The notes under the pieces were generated by a model. It made no database searches, was not told the origin of the DNA, and saw only the letters and a program-made list of their open reading frames with translations. This document shows, piece by piece, positions 7,973 to 17,142 of a stretch of 64,000 nucleotides of DNA. A program made the position numbers and the translations under genes. The stretch comes from Methanoregula sp. (GTDB lineage Archaea; Halobacteriota; Methanomicrobia; Methanomicrobiales; Methanospirillaceae), in contig PLLR01000022.1 of assembly GCA_003141335.1 (NCBI GenBank), positions 13,244 to 77,243 of the forward strand, read 5' to 3'. Positions within the stretch are counted from its first letter, which is position 1, and every line of letters begins with the position of its first letter.

Positions 7973-10900
7973 ATGGAGACATTCGAACGTGAACTCACCC
8001 GGATTAAAACCCACCCCTACGAACGTGAACTCACCCGGATCAAAAGCTTTCTCAAAGGGAGTCCCAAGGGGTACACGGTTACTGCCATCTCCCAGGGTAT
8101 CGGGATAAACCGCAACTCGGTGGCAAAATATCTCGATGTACTCTGTTCTTCGGGAATTGTGGAGCTGAAAATAATTGGATCAGCAAAAGTCTACTCCTTA
8201 ACAAAACGCATCCCGATATCCTCGATACTGAGCCTCTCATCAGATTATATCTTCGTGCTGGACGAGAATTTTGTCGTTACGTACGTAAATGAAAAAGTGC
8301 TGAATTTCGAAAAAAAAATATCTGAAGATATTGTTGGAAAACCCGTTGATGAGATAGGTTTTGTACTGCTGGGTGTTCCGGATATCGCTCTCGTATTACA
8401 GGAATGCACGCAAGGGAAAGACGTTCATAAAGAGATCGAGGTAACTAATGACGGGAAAACCTGGTATTTCCGCGCAAAGTTTGTTCCCAGCATCCTTGAA
8501 AACGGGAAACGGGGAATCCTGATTATCCTGGATGACGTTACCGAGATAAAACAATACCAGCGCAACCTTGAAAAGACCGTCCAGGACCGCACAAACGAAT
8601 TAACCCGTTCCACGATATCGTTAAACCAGGAAATTATCAGTCACGAAGAAGTGAAGCATGCGTTTGAAGAGAGTGAACGGAAATACCAGACGCTGATCGA
8701 ACTTGCGCAGGAAGGCATCTGGACGTTTGATGCAGAGGGCAACACCAGTTTTGTCAACCAGAAGATGTCGGAAATTCTCCTCTATCCTGTTGAAGAGATG
8801 AGGGGAAAATCCATCTTTTCCTGTACGGGTTCAAACGATCGGGCATATCTCCAGGAGAAATTCAACCGGATAAAGAGCGGGAGCAACGAGCATTTTAAAA
8901 TAATGTTTCTCAAAAAAGATATGACACCGGCCTATACGCGTTTGTCGGCATCTTCCCGCATCGATGAGTCGGGAAAATTCCTCTATGGCCTGTTTGTTGT
9001 TTCAGATATTTCGGAACTGAAAAAAATCGATGACGCCCTCAGGGAAAGTGAACTGCACTACCGCACGATCATTGAAACCTCCCCCAATGGCATCCTTGTG
9101 TATGATCTTGACGGCAGCATAAAAATGGGAAATTTCCAGGCTGCAGCCATGCTGGGATACAAAACTCCCGCCGAATTGATTGGAAAAAATATCTTTGATT
9201 ATGTTACCCCAAATGATCTGGAAAAGAGCAAGACACAATTACAAAAGACTATTGCAAAAGGGTTTACAAAAAGTTTCGAATGCAAACTGATCGCAAAAGA
9301 CAGCCAGGCATTCTGTGCAGAACTGAGTGTATCCATCATTCCTGACCAGCAGGGCAGGCCAAGCGGGTTTGTGAGTGTCCTGTCTGACGTAACAGAACGG
9401 CGCAAGGCAGAATACCTGGTCAGAAAATCAGAAGAGAAACACCGCTCTCTTGTTGAAGGGATAAGCCACATCATATTTACCACAGATACCAAAGGACTGT
9501 TCACCTATGTGAGTCCTGTTATCCAGCAGGTTTTGGGGTATACTCCCGCAGAACTGATCGGCAAACATTTCTACATCCTGGTTCCCTCTGAGCAGCGGCA
9601 TATCCTGGGAGAGAAATTAAAAGAAGCCCAGGTGGGAAAACTCGGCCCGAACGATTTTCAGATGCTTGATAAATCCGGTACCATTCACTGGGGACGTATC
9701 GTTGCCCAGCCTCTCATTGTGGGAGATAAAATACAGGGTATTACCGGCCTTATCGGGGATATAACCGATCTTAAACATATTGAGCGTGCGCTGCAGGAGA
9801 GCGAGGAGAAACTCAACCTGGCCATCAGGGGCTCAGGGTTAGGTTTGTGGGACTGGAGAGTCCAGACCGGAGAGATCGTATTTAACGACCGGTGGGCGCA
9901 TATCGTGGGGTACACGTTGCAGGAGCTCTCGCCGGTAACCATAGACACCTGGACAAAACGGGTCCATCCCGATGACCTGCAAAGATCCAATGAATCCCTC
10001 CAAAAGCATTTTGCAGGAGAAGCCCCGGATTACGATTGCGAAGTAAGAATGGTGCATAAAGACGGTCACTGGGTCTGGGTGCTCGACCGGGGTATGGTGA
10101 CCGAATGGGACAAAGACAAAAAACCCCTTCGCATGACCGGTACGCACCTCGACATCTCAGAGCGAAAAAAAGCAGAAGAAGCACTCCGGCTGGCGAACAG
10201 GAAGTTAAATCTCCTGTACAGCCTTGCGCGACATGACATCCTCAACAAGGTATCCATCCTTCTTGGATACATTGACCGGGCAAAAACCCTGGCAGATGAC
10301 AAGACACTCCTTGATTATCTTGACCGCCTGGAAAATTCAACAAAAGCGATCGGGAAATTAATTCAGTTTACCCGGGATTACAAGAATCTTGGGATAAATC
10401 CTCCCCAGTGGTTTACCGTTGAAGATCTCATGAAGGGTGCTGCGTCAGGTCTTGATCTCAATGGGATCATCCTTACGGTTGATGTGGGTGAATGGGAAAT
10501 CTATACAGATTCACAAATCATAAAAGTCTTTCAGAATATCTTTGAAAATGCACGTATCCATGGAAAGAATGCAACGGAAATCCGGGTCGGATGCAGGAAA
10601 AATGACCATGGATTATCTCTGAGTATCCAGGATAATGGCATCGGTATACCGGAAGAGTTAAAGCGGGAAATTTTTAAGCCGACGATGCTGCAGAACAGGG
10701 GGCTTGGTTTGTTCATTGCCAAAGAAATTCTTTCCATCACCGGTCTGACCATTCAGGAAACCGGCGTTGCTGGCATGGGCACACGGCTTGAGATCGGGAT
10801 TCCAACCGGGTGTTTCAGGGTGCATGAGACATTCGTGAACGGAAACAAAAAGGCAAAAGGGAATATGAATCGCACGCCGTTTGGGGAGGTTCGCCTGTGA
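7973..10900 (+). CDS. Soluble multi-PAS sensor histidine kinase with an N-terminal winged helix-turn-helix
   Basis: 975 residues with no membrane segment. A winged-helix-like domain lies at about 27-75 (TVTAISQGIGINRNSVAKYLDVLCSSGIVE). Five PAS domains follow at roughly 80-190, 235-350, 355-475, 480-600 and 605-735; the last is of the PAS_3 type. A dimerisation/phosphoacceptor helix carries ARHDILNKVSILLGY (His754 from the coordinates). The HATPase has IFENARIHG, DNGIGIP and GLGLFIAKEI. The extreme N-terminus contains a 36-bp tandem duplication encoding ERELTRIK-THPY-ERELTRIK. The gene overlaps the response regulator gene by GTGA. It is probably a cytoplasmic redox or ligand sensor; the signal is unknown. 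HTH-PAS kinases of this kind are typical of Methanomicrobia. Confidence 0.88.
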   Translation: METFERELTRIKTHPYERELTRIKSFLKGSPKGYTVTAISQGIGINRNSVAKYLDVLCSSGIVELKIIGSAKVYSLTKRIPISSILSLSSDYIFVLDENFVVTYVNEKVLNFEKKISEDIVGKPVDEIGFVLLGVPDIALVLQECTQGKDVHKEIEVTNDGKTWYFRAKFVPSILENGKRGILIILDDVTEIKQYQRNLEKTVQDRTNELTRSTISLNQEIISHEEVKHAFEESERKYQTLIELAQEGIWTFDAEGNTSFVNQKMSEILLYPVEEMRGKSIFSCTGSNDRAYLQEKFNRIKSGSNEHFKIMFLKKDMTPAYTRLSASSRIDESGKFLYGLFVVSDISELKKIDDALRESELHYRTIIETSPNGILVYDLDGSIKMGNFQAAAMLGYKTPAELIGKNIFDYVTPNDLEKSKTQLQKTIAKGFTKSFECKLIAKDSQAFCAELSVSIIPDQQGRPSGFVSVLSDVTERRKAEYLVRKSEEKHRSLVEGISHIIFTTDTKGLFTYVSPVIQQVLGYTPAELIGKHFYILVPSEQRHILGEKLKEAQVGKLGPNDFQMLDKSGTIHWGRIVAQPLIVGDKIQGITGLIGDITDLKHIERALQESEEKLNLAIRGSGLGLWDWRVQTGEIVFNDRWAHIVGYTLQELSPVTIDTWTKRVHPDDLQRSNESLQKHFAGEAPDYDCEVRMVHKDGHWVWVLDRGMVTEWDKDKKPLRMTGTHLDISERKKAEEALRLANRKLNLLYSLARHDILNKVSILLGYIDRAKTLADDKTLLDYLDRLENSTKAIGKLIQFTRDYKNLGINPPQWFTVEDLMKGAASGLDLNGIILTVDVGEWEIYTDSQIIKVFQNIFENARIHGKNATEIRVGCRKNDHGLSLSIQDNGIGIPEELKREIFKPTMLQNRGLGLFIAKEILSITGLTIQETGVAGMGTRLEIGIPTGCFRVHETFVNGNKKAKGNMNRTPFGEVRL

Positions 10901-11283
10901 TCCCGCTTCTTCTTGTTGATGATGAACCTGATATGCTCTACCTCATGCAACTCGCCTTTATGGATAGCGGGGATTATGAGGTGATCGCGTGTCCGGATGC
11001 ACGGGATGCACTGGAGATATTGAAACAGCGGACCGTTGCGGTAATAATTTCTGATTTCAGGATGCCGGTGATGAATGGCGGTGAATTTGTCAGGGTCGCC
11101 AGGGACGGGGGGTATTCGGGTTTATTTATCATCTATTCCGGGAGAGGAAAAGATCAATTGATTAAAAAAGCCTATGACGATGGCGCGGATGTTTACATAC
11201 CGAGATCCGGTGATTTCAATAAAGAGTTTGCAACCATTAAAAAGATCATCCATGATCGCCAGCCGTCCATGACAACCAGCTGA
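10897..11283 (+). CDS. Single-domain response regulator (receiver)
   Basis: 128 residues from a GTG start that overlaps the kinase stop (GTGA). It shows the acidic pair in LLVDDEPDM, the phospho-acceptor Asp in IISDFRMPVMNG, and the switch Ser in FIIYSGRG. The conserved lysine of the receiver active site is replaced: DVYIPRSGDF has Arg where most methanogen receivers have Lys (for example QKGGD). There is no output domain, so it would act by protein contact or as a phosphate relay. Its partner is very likely the overlapping kinase. Confidence 0.88.
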   Translation: MIPLLLVDDEPDMLYLMQLAFMDSGDYEVIACPDARDALEILKQRTVAVIISDFRMPVMNGGEFVRVARDGGYSGLFIIYSGRGKDQLIKKAYDDGADVYIPRSGDFNKEFATIKKIIHDRQPSMTTS

Positions 11284-11797
11284 TCGTAGCTGGGATATTT
11301 GGTCTACAATTCCCCCACGTGTGAATAGTGATATAATGGTGAGACTACTGCTTTGAGGCAACTAAACTTATAACCCCCTTATCATTAAGGGATGCAAACG
11401 GATTATTGTCAGAAGCAATGTACTTATGAGGTTTCCCATCCCTGATGGGGTCGCGGCGACGTCTCGTCGGGTTGCCGTTGGGCAGGAAGGTTTATACAGA
11501 TCGCTTTTTAGTTCATGGATCGTTGAGATGAAGCCGTTTGATCCATTATATTGCCCCCCTCCTCTAAACCGATTGAACCGCAGCACAAAGAAGCCCTGTC
11601 TGGGGCGGAGGTGTTCATCGTAATCGGGGTATGCGGGCATTTTGCCTCCATCAATGAAAATTTGGATATATCCTGATTACCCGCTCATTTGATGAAGAAA
11701 AAATGTGTAATTGGTTGCTGTTCTTACAAATTCAGGTGTCTTACTCAGATCCTCCTCGCATGATGCTGTTGGTGTTATTGTAGTGCCAGAGTTTCTG
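11284..11797. other. Intergenic region carrying a dispersed repeat
   Basis: No recognisable gene. It includes a short hairpin (ccctt-atcatt-aaggg, near 11380) and the repeat block listed at 11434. A GC-rich stretch around 11540-11630 could be part of a structured RNA, but I cannot support a named family. ORFs 11368..11640 (-) and 11426..11623 (+) are antisense to each other and match no family I know. Confidence 0.4.
11434..11492 (+). repeat. Dispersed intergenic repeat, type 2, copy 1
   Basis: Contains tcccatccctgatggggtcgc followed by cgac, ctcgt, gcc, gggca and ggttta blocks. The reverse complement of 15119-15186 shows the same order (tcccacccctgatggggtcgc, cgacc, ctcgt, gcc, gggca, ggttt). 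Both copies lie in gene-free DNA. The block ccctgatgggg contains the self-complementary ccc-tgat-ggg. Confidence 0.5.
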
Positions 11798-12037
11798 TCA
11801 GGGATGTTTCCCGGTATCCCCGGAATCGTCATCACCGATGATCTCTGTTACTCTTCCCACCAGACCCCCTTTCAATCTCACTTTGATCCCGTGCGGGTGA
11901 GAGAGCGAGCTGGTCAGGATCTCCTGTACGATACCCCGCGTCTTTTTGTTGCTGTGCTGATCCTCTTTCCGGATAATATCTACGGTAAGCCCAATCCGGA
12001 TTGAGCCCCGTTGCTGTCCATTCCTGTGTGGTTCCAT
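11798..12037 (-). CDS. YwbE-like protein (DUF2196 family)
   Basis: 79 residues. RNGQQRGSIRIGLTVDIIRKEDQHSNKKTRGIVQEILTSSLSHPHGIKVRLKGGLVGRVTEI closely follows the bacterial YwbE pattern (NGQxRxxIxxGLxVDIVxKxDQxTxxxTRGxVxxILTxSxxHPHGIKVRL). YwbE is a small, widely spread protein of unknown function with a predicted beta-barrel fold. The start at 12037 has a weak aggatc just upstream. The gene stands alone between an intergenic repeat region and a membrane-protein gene. The family match is from memory of the consensus. Confidence 0.8.
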   Translation of the reverse strand: MEPHRNGQQRGSIRIGLTVDIIRKEDQHSNKKTRGIVQEILTSSLSHPHGIKVRLKGGLVGRVTEIIGDDDSGDTGKHP

Positions 12038-12118
12038 GATCCTGGTTTTTCCGACTGGTACATTGCATTCGAAACAGTAAACCTGCGTTATTGATGAGAG
12101 GAGAGATTAAAAAAAATA

Positions 12119-12862
12119 TCAGGCTGAGGGCAGGGGTGTATCATAGGTTCCGATGCCGCTTGTTAGTGTACCTTTCATTGTCGCCCAGCCATCGTGAGAT
12201 CCGGACATCAGCAGGCTGGTCACCGTAGTGTACTCATTGAACCCCGGCTCAAAAATGTTCCAGCTGTTTCTCCCAACAATAGTCGAGGTAATATTCACTG
12301 ATGCGCCCGGCGCTGCCTCGTAATCAGCATACAGTGAAGTGACATAATGATAACACTGCGGGGTTTCCTTTACTATGGGACCGGCCGGGGGGCAGGCAAC
12401 CGGCTGGAGTTCCCTGACCGGGTGGAACAGGGCACTGTTTTTGATCGGCTCCCGGGTATCGATCAGTTTGTTTGATTGCATCTCTGATGACAACGTGAGG
12501 GTAAAGGGCTTGGCCGGGTTCGTTCCCCCCGGGGGTGTGATTGCAGGTGTGGCAATCTTGACCATCGTTGCCTTACCCGTGTCATAGAGCGTTACTGTCC
12601 AGTCATGGGGAAGCCCGGCAATAGCGTGTGCGCTGTATCGTGCCACAATGGGGGAATTGCCCAAAGGATCTGCCGGTACCGGAATAAAGAGCGTCACATT
12701 GGAGAGCGTGGAATCCGTAGTGATGGTGCAGGTGTAGGAATACGTGCTGGATAACGAGTTCAGGTACGCAGATTCCACAAACCCCTGATAGGCAACCACT
12801 GATATGAATGCAATAAGAATGATGATCAACATGCCGAGTGAAATTTTGATAATTTTATCCAT
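12119..12862 (-). CDS. Conserved membrane-anchored extracellular protein, function unknown
   Basis: 247 residues. A single N-terminal membrane segment (IIKISLGMLIIILIAFISVVAYQ) is followed by a Ser/Thr/Pro-rich domain that should sit outside the cell, with repeated short beta-type stretches (CTITTDSTLSNVTLFIPVP). There is no lipobox and no recognised catalytic motif. A GGAGTATTTCA Shine-Dalgarno precedes the ATG. No family could be assigned with confidence. Confidence 0.65.
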   Translation of the reverse strand: MDKIIKISLGMLIIILIAFISVVAYQGFVESAYLNSLSSTYSYTCTITTDSTLSNVTLFIPVPADPLGNSPIVARYSAHAIAGLPHDWTVTLYDTGKATMVKIATPAITPPGGTNPAKPFTLTLSSEMQSNKLIDTREPIKNSALFHPVRELQPVACPPAGPIVKETPQCYHYVTSLYADYEAAPGASVNITSTIVGRNSWNIFEPGFNEYTTVTSLLMSGSHDGWATMKGTLTSGIGTYDTPLPSA

Positions 12863-13080
12863 TGAAATACTCCTTCTTGTCAGGTGATGTCAGCTAAAAA
12901 GCCCCTGCATTTTTCTTGTATGCATTGCCGCATCCCCGCTCAGGCAAGAGAAGTATTGACAGGGAGTGATTGAATACCTGTCGATGAAAACAAGGGGGCT
13001 CTCGGGGGCTCTCTTTTGACAGGGAATTTTTCCTTGCATGGATCACCATGCCTATATGGTTGTGAGAAAAAGAAAAGATC

Positions 13081-14361
13081 ATGGATACCCTGCCAACCCT
13101 CGTGCTCGGCAACGTGACCCTTCAGGCAGGGCGCGTTGTGGATATCACTCTTGCCGGTGGCAGGGTTGCTCACGCGGGCGCAGGTCAGGGTACAACAGAG
13201 TATATTAATTGTTCCGGATACCTTGTCGTCCCGGCAGCAATCGACATGCATGTGCATATGCGGGGGGGTACCCAGTCGGCAAAGGAAGACTGGAAGAGCG
13301 GCAGTATGAGTGCACTTGCCGGGGGTGTGACCGTGGTCGTGGACCAGCCCAACACCCTGCCTTCCATCGATACACCCCAGCGACTGGGGGACCGTGTCTG
13401 TGATGCACAGGTAAACTCCCTGTGCCATTTTGCCATCAACAGCAGTGTGACGGCAAAAACTCCCCTTGAGGAGATGTGGCAGGCAGGAGCCATGGCATTT
13501 GGCGAGACTTTTTTTGCCCCGTCCAGTTATGGGGATGTGATCGGTGATGCACACTTGAGCCTGGCCATGGACCGCATTCATGCAGTTGATGGCCTTCTTA
13601 CGATTCATGCCGAAGAGGTTTCAAAAACTCCTCCCGACACGGGGTTGCTCTCGCATGACCAGGTTCGATCGCCGGAAGGGGAATTCCTGGCGGTAAAAGC
13701 AGTGCAACGATTGAACAAGAGAGGGTGCCGTCTCCACTTCTGCCATCTCAGTACGAAGAGATCCATTGACGCTGCATCGGGTTCGGTTGAGGTGACTCCC
13801 CATCATCTCTTCTTATCTCTGGAAGATTTTGAGAACACCGATGCCTTCGGCAAGGTGAACCCCCCGCTCCGCAATGAAAAGGAGCGAAAGCAACTCTTTT
13901 CGCGGTGGGACAGGATCGATATCATTGCATCCGATCATGCTCCTCATACCCGCGCAGAAAAAACAGGGGATTTTTCCCGTGCCCCGAGTGGTATTCCCGG
14001 TGTTGAGACCATGATGCCGCTACTTCTGGCACGGGTCATCGAAGGCAAAATCTCCCTGCAGTCAGTGATTGAAAAAACATCGTATAAACCGGCGGAGGTG
14101 CTGGGAATTCCCCGCGCCGGTTTTAGCGTGGGGGACCGTGCGGATTTTGCCATCTACCCAAAAATTCCCGGCCCGATCACCACGGAAATGCTGCACAGTA
14201 AATGTGACTGGACTCCCTTTGAGGGTCACATGTCTCTCTTCCCCACAACGGTCATCATGGGCGGGAAGATCGTGTACCAGGACGGGGAATTTTTCACTCC
14301 AGAACCCCATTGGTTCTCCGGAAAAGGCCTCATTAAGAATACCGGAACCACCTGGCCGTAG
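13081..14361 (+). CDS. pyrC: Dihydroorotase
   Basis: 426 residues, class I dihydroorotase/amidohydrolase. The metal site is MHVHMRGGTQSAKEDWKSGS (HxH after Asp), with the substrate-binding Asn in VVDQPNT. LTIHAEEV and LHFCHLST supply metal-ligand histidines, and IIASDHAPHT carries the catalytic Asp. The enzyme cyclises carbamoyl-aspartate in pyrimidine synthesis. KxDW holds an Asp near the place of the usual carboxylated lysine, so the bridging ligand needs checking by alignment. pyrE and carAB lie elsewhere in this window. Confidence 0.92.
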   Translation: MDTLPTLVLGNVTLQAGRVVDITLAGGRVAHAGAGQGTTEYINCSGYLVVPAAIDMHVHMRGGTQSAKEDWKSGSMSALAGGVTVVVDQPNTLPSIDTPQRLGDRVCDAQVNSLCHFAINSSVTAKTPLEEMWQAGAMAFGETFFAPSSYGDVIGDAHLSLAMDRIHAVDGLLTIHAEEVSKTPPDTGLLSHDQVRSPEGEFLAVKAVQRLNKRGCRLHFCHLSTKRSIDAASGSVEVTPHHLFLSLEDFENTDAFGKVNPPLRNEKERKQLFSRWDRIDIIASDHAPHTRAEKTGDFSRAPSGIPGVETMMPLLLARVIEGKISLQSVIEKTSYKPAEVLGIPRAGFSVGDRADFAIYPKIPGPITTEMLHSKCDWTPFEGHMSLFPTTVIMGGKIVYQDGEFFTPEPHWFSGKGLIKNTGTTWP

Positions 14362-14636
14362 TTCACCGGGCGTTCGCTTTCAGCGACCCCACAGTCGTAT
14401 TCACCTCATCCCCAAGTGCTAAATAGCAAAAAACAAAATGGATACTGCCGATACAGCGCATCCATAGGTCCCCGGGTGATTGATTGACAAGCGTCTGTAT
14501 GTGATCCACGGGACAACCCGGATGCGCGACAGGCAGCGCCCGGCAGGGTTTAAACACAGGTGAAGAACGGCAGCATGCCACTGGTGATCCATGTGCGTTA
14601 ATGCCGGGCAACATTCCTTTACCTGAGGGATCACTC

Positions 14637-14957
14637 ATGCCAGATATCGCGGATGCTCTTTCAGAAGACCGGCATGGCACGATTATCGCCCTTGAGATAA
14701 CAGCCGGCGCAAAGACCGATTCCTTTCCTGCAGGCTATAACGAGTGGCGAAAGACTATCGGTTGTCGCGTTACCGCTCCTGCATCAGAGGGAAAGGCAAA
14801 CCATGCAATAATTACGTTAATTTCTGAAAGGCTAGCCGTACCTGCCACAAAGGTGAGTATTCAATCCGGTGCCACCACCTCAAAAAAGCGGGTGCTCGTG
14901 GCGGGGATGAGTAAACCAGATCTTCTTGATCGGTTGAACGGCATCTCCGGATTGTAG
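14637..14957 (+). CDS. DUF167 (YggU-like) family protein
   Basis: 106 residues from the ATG at 14637. The pattern ITAGAKTDSFPAGYNEWRKTIGCRVTAPASEGKANHAIITLISERLAVPATKVSIQSGATTSKKRVLVAGM is the DUF167 signature (small alpha/beta protein, function unknown). The ORF track starts at 14601, but the second ATG has a clear Shine-Dalgarno (tgaggg, 7 nt upstream) and the first has none, so the later start is preferred. Confidence 0.85.
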   Translation: MPDIADALSEDRHGTIIALEITAGAKTDSFPAGYNEWRKTIGCRVTAPASEGKANHAIITLISERLAVPATKVSIQSGATTSKKRVLVAGMSKPDLLDRLNGISGL

Positions 14958-15052
14958 TGTTTTTTTGTCTCTTTGCTGTTTTTTAGTGGGTAACGCATGT
15001 ATTGAGAGAATTACAAAGATGGGGGCTGATGCCCCATACCCCCTGTACGATA

Positions 15053-15090
15053 AACGCCGCCGCTCCAGAAGGGACGCCCCCGCGGTGGTT
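15053..15090 (+). repeat. Dispersed intergenic repeat, type 1, copy 1
   Basis: 38 bp, aacgccgccg...cgcccccg...ggtt. A second 38-bp copy at 58297-58334 matches at about 32 of 38 positions without gaps. Several differences are silent if read in one frame (NAAAPEGTPPRW versus NAAAPDGAPPRR). Both copies are in non-coding DNA. Confidence 0.6.
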
Positions 15091-15118
15091 CGAGTACATT
15101 TTTTATGAGCGTGATTTT

Positions 15119-15186
15119 TAAAAAAACCGCCTTGCCCAGCGAGGCTAAAAAACGAGGTGGTCGAGCGACCCCATCAGGGGTGGGAT
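15119..15186 (-). repeat. Dispersed intergenic repeat, type 2, copy 2
   Basis: The reverse complement begins tcccacccctgatggggtcgc and shares ordered blocks with 11434-11492. Copies 1 and 2 diverge between the blocks, so the unit is old or is held only in short conserved parts. Confidence 0.5.
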
Positions 15187-15356
15187 ACATCAAGAACGAA
15201 ATTTGATAACATAACTAACCCACATGAGATGACGATGAGCCGGTTTTTGTTTCACTGCATCAGATTCTCCAATAAAATTGTTATCTAAAAAAAAAGTATC
15301 GTTGTTTTTCCCGCTGGTAATTAACGTTATCAGACAATTTAAGTAATTTTACCTGA

Positions 15357-15365
15357 TATATATAA
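15357..15365 (+). promoter_or_regulatory. TATA-like promoter element of dnaG
   Basis: tatatataa lies about 57 bp before the GTG start at 15422. It predicts a start site near 15388 and a leader of about 34 nt containing the gggggtg Shine-Dalgarno. Confidence 0.45.
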
Positions 15366-15421
15366 GATATACCTATGATCAGGCATTACATGATTTGTAT
15401 GATTCATGGGGGTGCGTTTAC

Positions 15422-16660
15422 GTGTATTCACCGGATACTACCAAGTACCTTATTCATATCAGCCTCACTGCAGAGGGGGTGGTCGAGAAACCTGACGTAG
15501 TTGGTGCCATTTTCGGGCAGACTGAAGGGTTACTCGGCGAAGACTTAGACCTGCGGGATCTCCAGAGGACAGGGCGTGTCGGGCGTATTGACGTCCAGAT
15601 AACCAGCAAGAAGGGCGAGACAAAAGGGGAGATTTTGATCTCCACCTCGCTTGACCGCGCAGAGACAGCCATCCTTGCCGCTTCACTTGAGACGATCGAT
15701 CGGGTCGGGCCCTGCATTGCCCATGTCACCGTGGAATCCATTGAGGATATCCGCGTTGTCAAACGGAAAAAGATTGTCGAGCGTGCAAAAGAGATACTCC
15801 TGGACCGGTTTGAAGATGGGGTTATTGACAGCGATGAACTGCTGGATGATGTCCGGCAGGTCATACGGATTGAAAAGATCGGGTCCTTAGGAGAAGAGAA
15901 GATCCCCGTGGGTCCCAATGTCCAGGACTCGGATGCCATTATAATCGTTGAAGGCAGGGCTGATGTGCTGAATCTTCTCCGTTACGGGATAAAAAATGCT
16001 GTTGCAGTGGAGGGAACGCACATCCCCAGAATCGTAGTGGAGTTGTGCGAAAAGAAGACTGCTACGGCTTTTTTTGACGGTGACCGCGGGGGTGAGCTGA
16101 TCCTGCGTGAGCTCTTACAGGTTGCCGATATCGACTTTGTTGCCTTCTCTCCCAAAGGGAAAAGCGTTGAAGACATGGCCAGGAAGGAGGTTATCAAGAC
16201 CCTGCGGAACAAAGTGCCGGTTGAATACGTCCGCGACCAGTATTTTGAAGATTCCGCAGAGCTCCCGCAGGAGCTGCGGATCCCACGAACCTCCTCCCAT
16301 GAAGATGGCGAGGATGCAGACAGAAAAGGAAAGCTTCCTGCAGGCATGAAACGGTCACGGGAAGCAAGGAAAGGCGGACCGCTCACGCTCCGGGATCATA
16401 TCGATGATGTGAGGGGGAACAGCCTTGCCCGGTTTCTCACCGATGACCTGACCGTGGCAAAAGAACTGCAATCCGATGAAGTGGAAAAAGGCGTCGAGAC
16501 TGTAGACAGTTCTGTTACCGGTCTTGTGGTCGACCGGACTGTCGACCAGAAACTCCTTGACCGGCTGGTGGGGAAGGGACTTGCATATGTGGCGGCAAAG
16601 GATTTCAAGGGGATTATCAAACGCCCGTTATCGATCCGTCTGATGAAAATGGGGTCGTAA
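15422..16660 (+). CDS. dnaG: Archaeal DnaG primase-like protein
   Basis: 412 residues. It begins [39 protein letters not shown], the usual archaeal DnaG N-terminus. A Toprim domain follows with [26 protein letters not shown] and the DGDRGG metal site. In archaea this protein is tied to the exosome as well as to priming. The ORF track starts at TTG 15395. The GTG at 15422 is preferred because gggggtg lies 7-8 nt upstream and because family members start right before xSPDTTKY. There is an acidic/basic low-complexity linker after the Toprim domain ([23 protein letters not shown]). Confidence 0.92.
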   Translation: MYSPDTTKYLIHISLTAEGVVEKPDVVGAIFGQTEGLLGEDLDLRDLQRTGRVGRIDVQITSKKGETKGEILISTSLDRAETAILAASLETIDRVGPCIAHVTVESIEDIRVVKRKKIVERAKEILLDRFEDGVIDSDELLDDVRQVIRIEKIGSLGEEKIPVGPNVQDSDAIIIVEGRADVLNLLRYGIKNAVAVEGTHIPRIVVELCEKKTATAFFDGDRGGELILRELLQVADIDFVAFSPKGKSVEDMARKEVIKTLRNKVPVEYVRDQYFEDSAELPQELRIPRTSSHEDGEDADRKGKLPAGMKRSREARKGGPLTLRDHIDDVRGNSLARFLTDDLTVAKELQSDEVEKGVETVDSSVTGLVVDRTVDQKLLDRLVGKGLAYVAAKDFKGIIKRPLSIRLMKMGS

Positions 16661-16721
16661 TATCCTTTCAGGGATACGTATTTATGGTACGTAAAACTAT
16701 GTTATTGTCCGGAGTAATCGT

Positions 16722-17003
16722 ATGCATAAAGAGGAACTGATCAACCTTCACCAGATGCTCTATGAAGTAAAAATTTACTTTGAAGGCTTGAATCCCGACC
16801 TCAAATTTCTCCAGTACAATGCATTAAAGATCACACCCTCCCAGCAACACAAGAGCAAGATGGAGCATAAGTATGCGATCTTTGTCCTGGGAAACGAGAT
16901 TGCCAACGCAATGAAGGAAGTAGATTATTCGTCCTCAAGCAGGATATCGGCACGAATGAAGGAACTTGCTGAAAGAACCCTCAAAGAAATGGATGAATCA
17001 TAA
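16722..17003 (+). CDS. UPF0058 family protein
   Basis: 93 residues. MHKEELINLHQMLYEVKIYFEGLNP and YNALKITPSQQHKSKMEHKYAIFVLGNEIA match the small helical UPF0058 family, which is found across Euryarchaeota and has no assigned function. It is 61 bp after dnaG on the same strand and may be part of the same transcript. Confidence 0.85.
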   Translation: MHKEELINLHQMLYEVKIYFEGLNPDLKFLQYNALKITPSQQHKSKMEHKYAIFVLGNEIANAMKEVDYSSSSRISARMKELAERTLKEMDES

Positions 17004-17142
17004 TTTTTGGTTCTTCAAACAATTTCTGTACTCTTCTTCCCGATACAATCCCTTTTCTTTTCCCTGACAGCGGTTGTTCTTCCCCGCAATAATTCCCGAT
17101 GATGAAGATACGTTAAAATCAGATCACGATCGATGATCGCTC

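Larger units (their letters stand above)
14958..15421. other. Intergenic region with two dispersed repeats and hairpins
   Basis: No supported gene. It contains the hairpin atgggg(g)c-tgat-gccccat near 15019-15037, a type 1 repeat copy (15053-15090), a type 2 repeat copy in inverse orientation (15119-15186), and the dnaG promoter at its right end. The 15011..15193 (-) ORF spans both repeats and is probably not a protein. Confidence 0.45.

Noticed and set aside
12940-13608. 222-residue minus ORF overlapping the start of pyrC
   Set aside because: Antisense to a clear dihydroorotase; composition is a shadow (many His/Cys/Arg) and no family features.
14363-14680. 105-residue minus ORF before the DUF167 gene
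   Set aside because: No family features, overlaps the DUF167 ribosome site and start, no Shine-Dalgarno.
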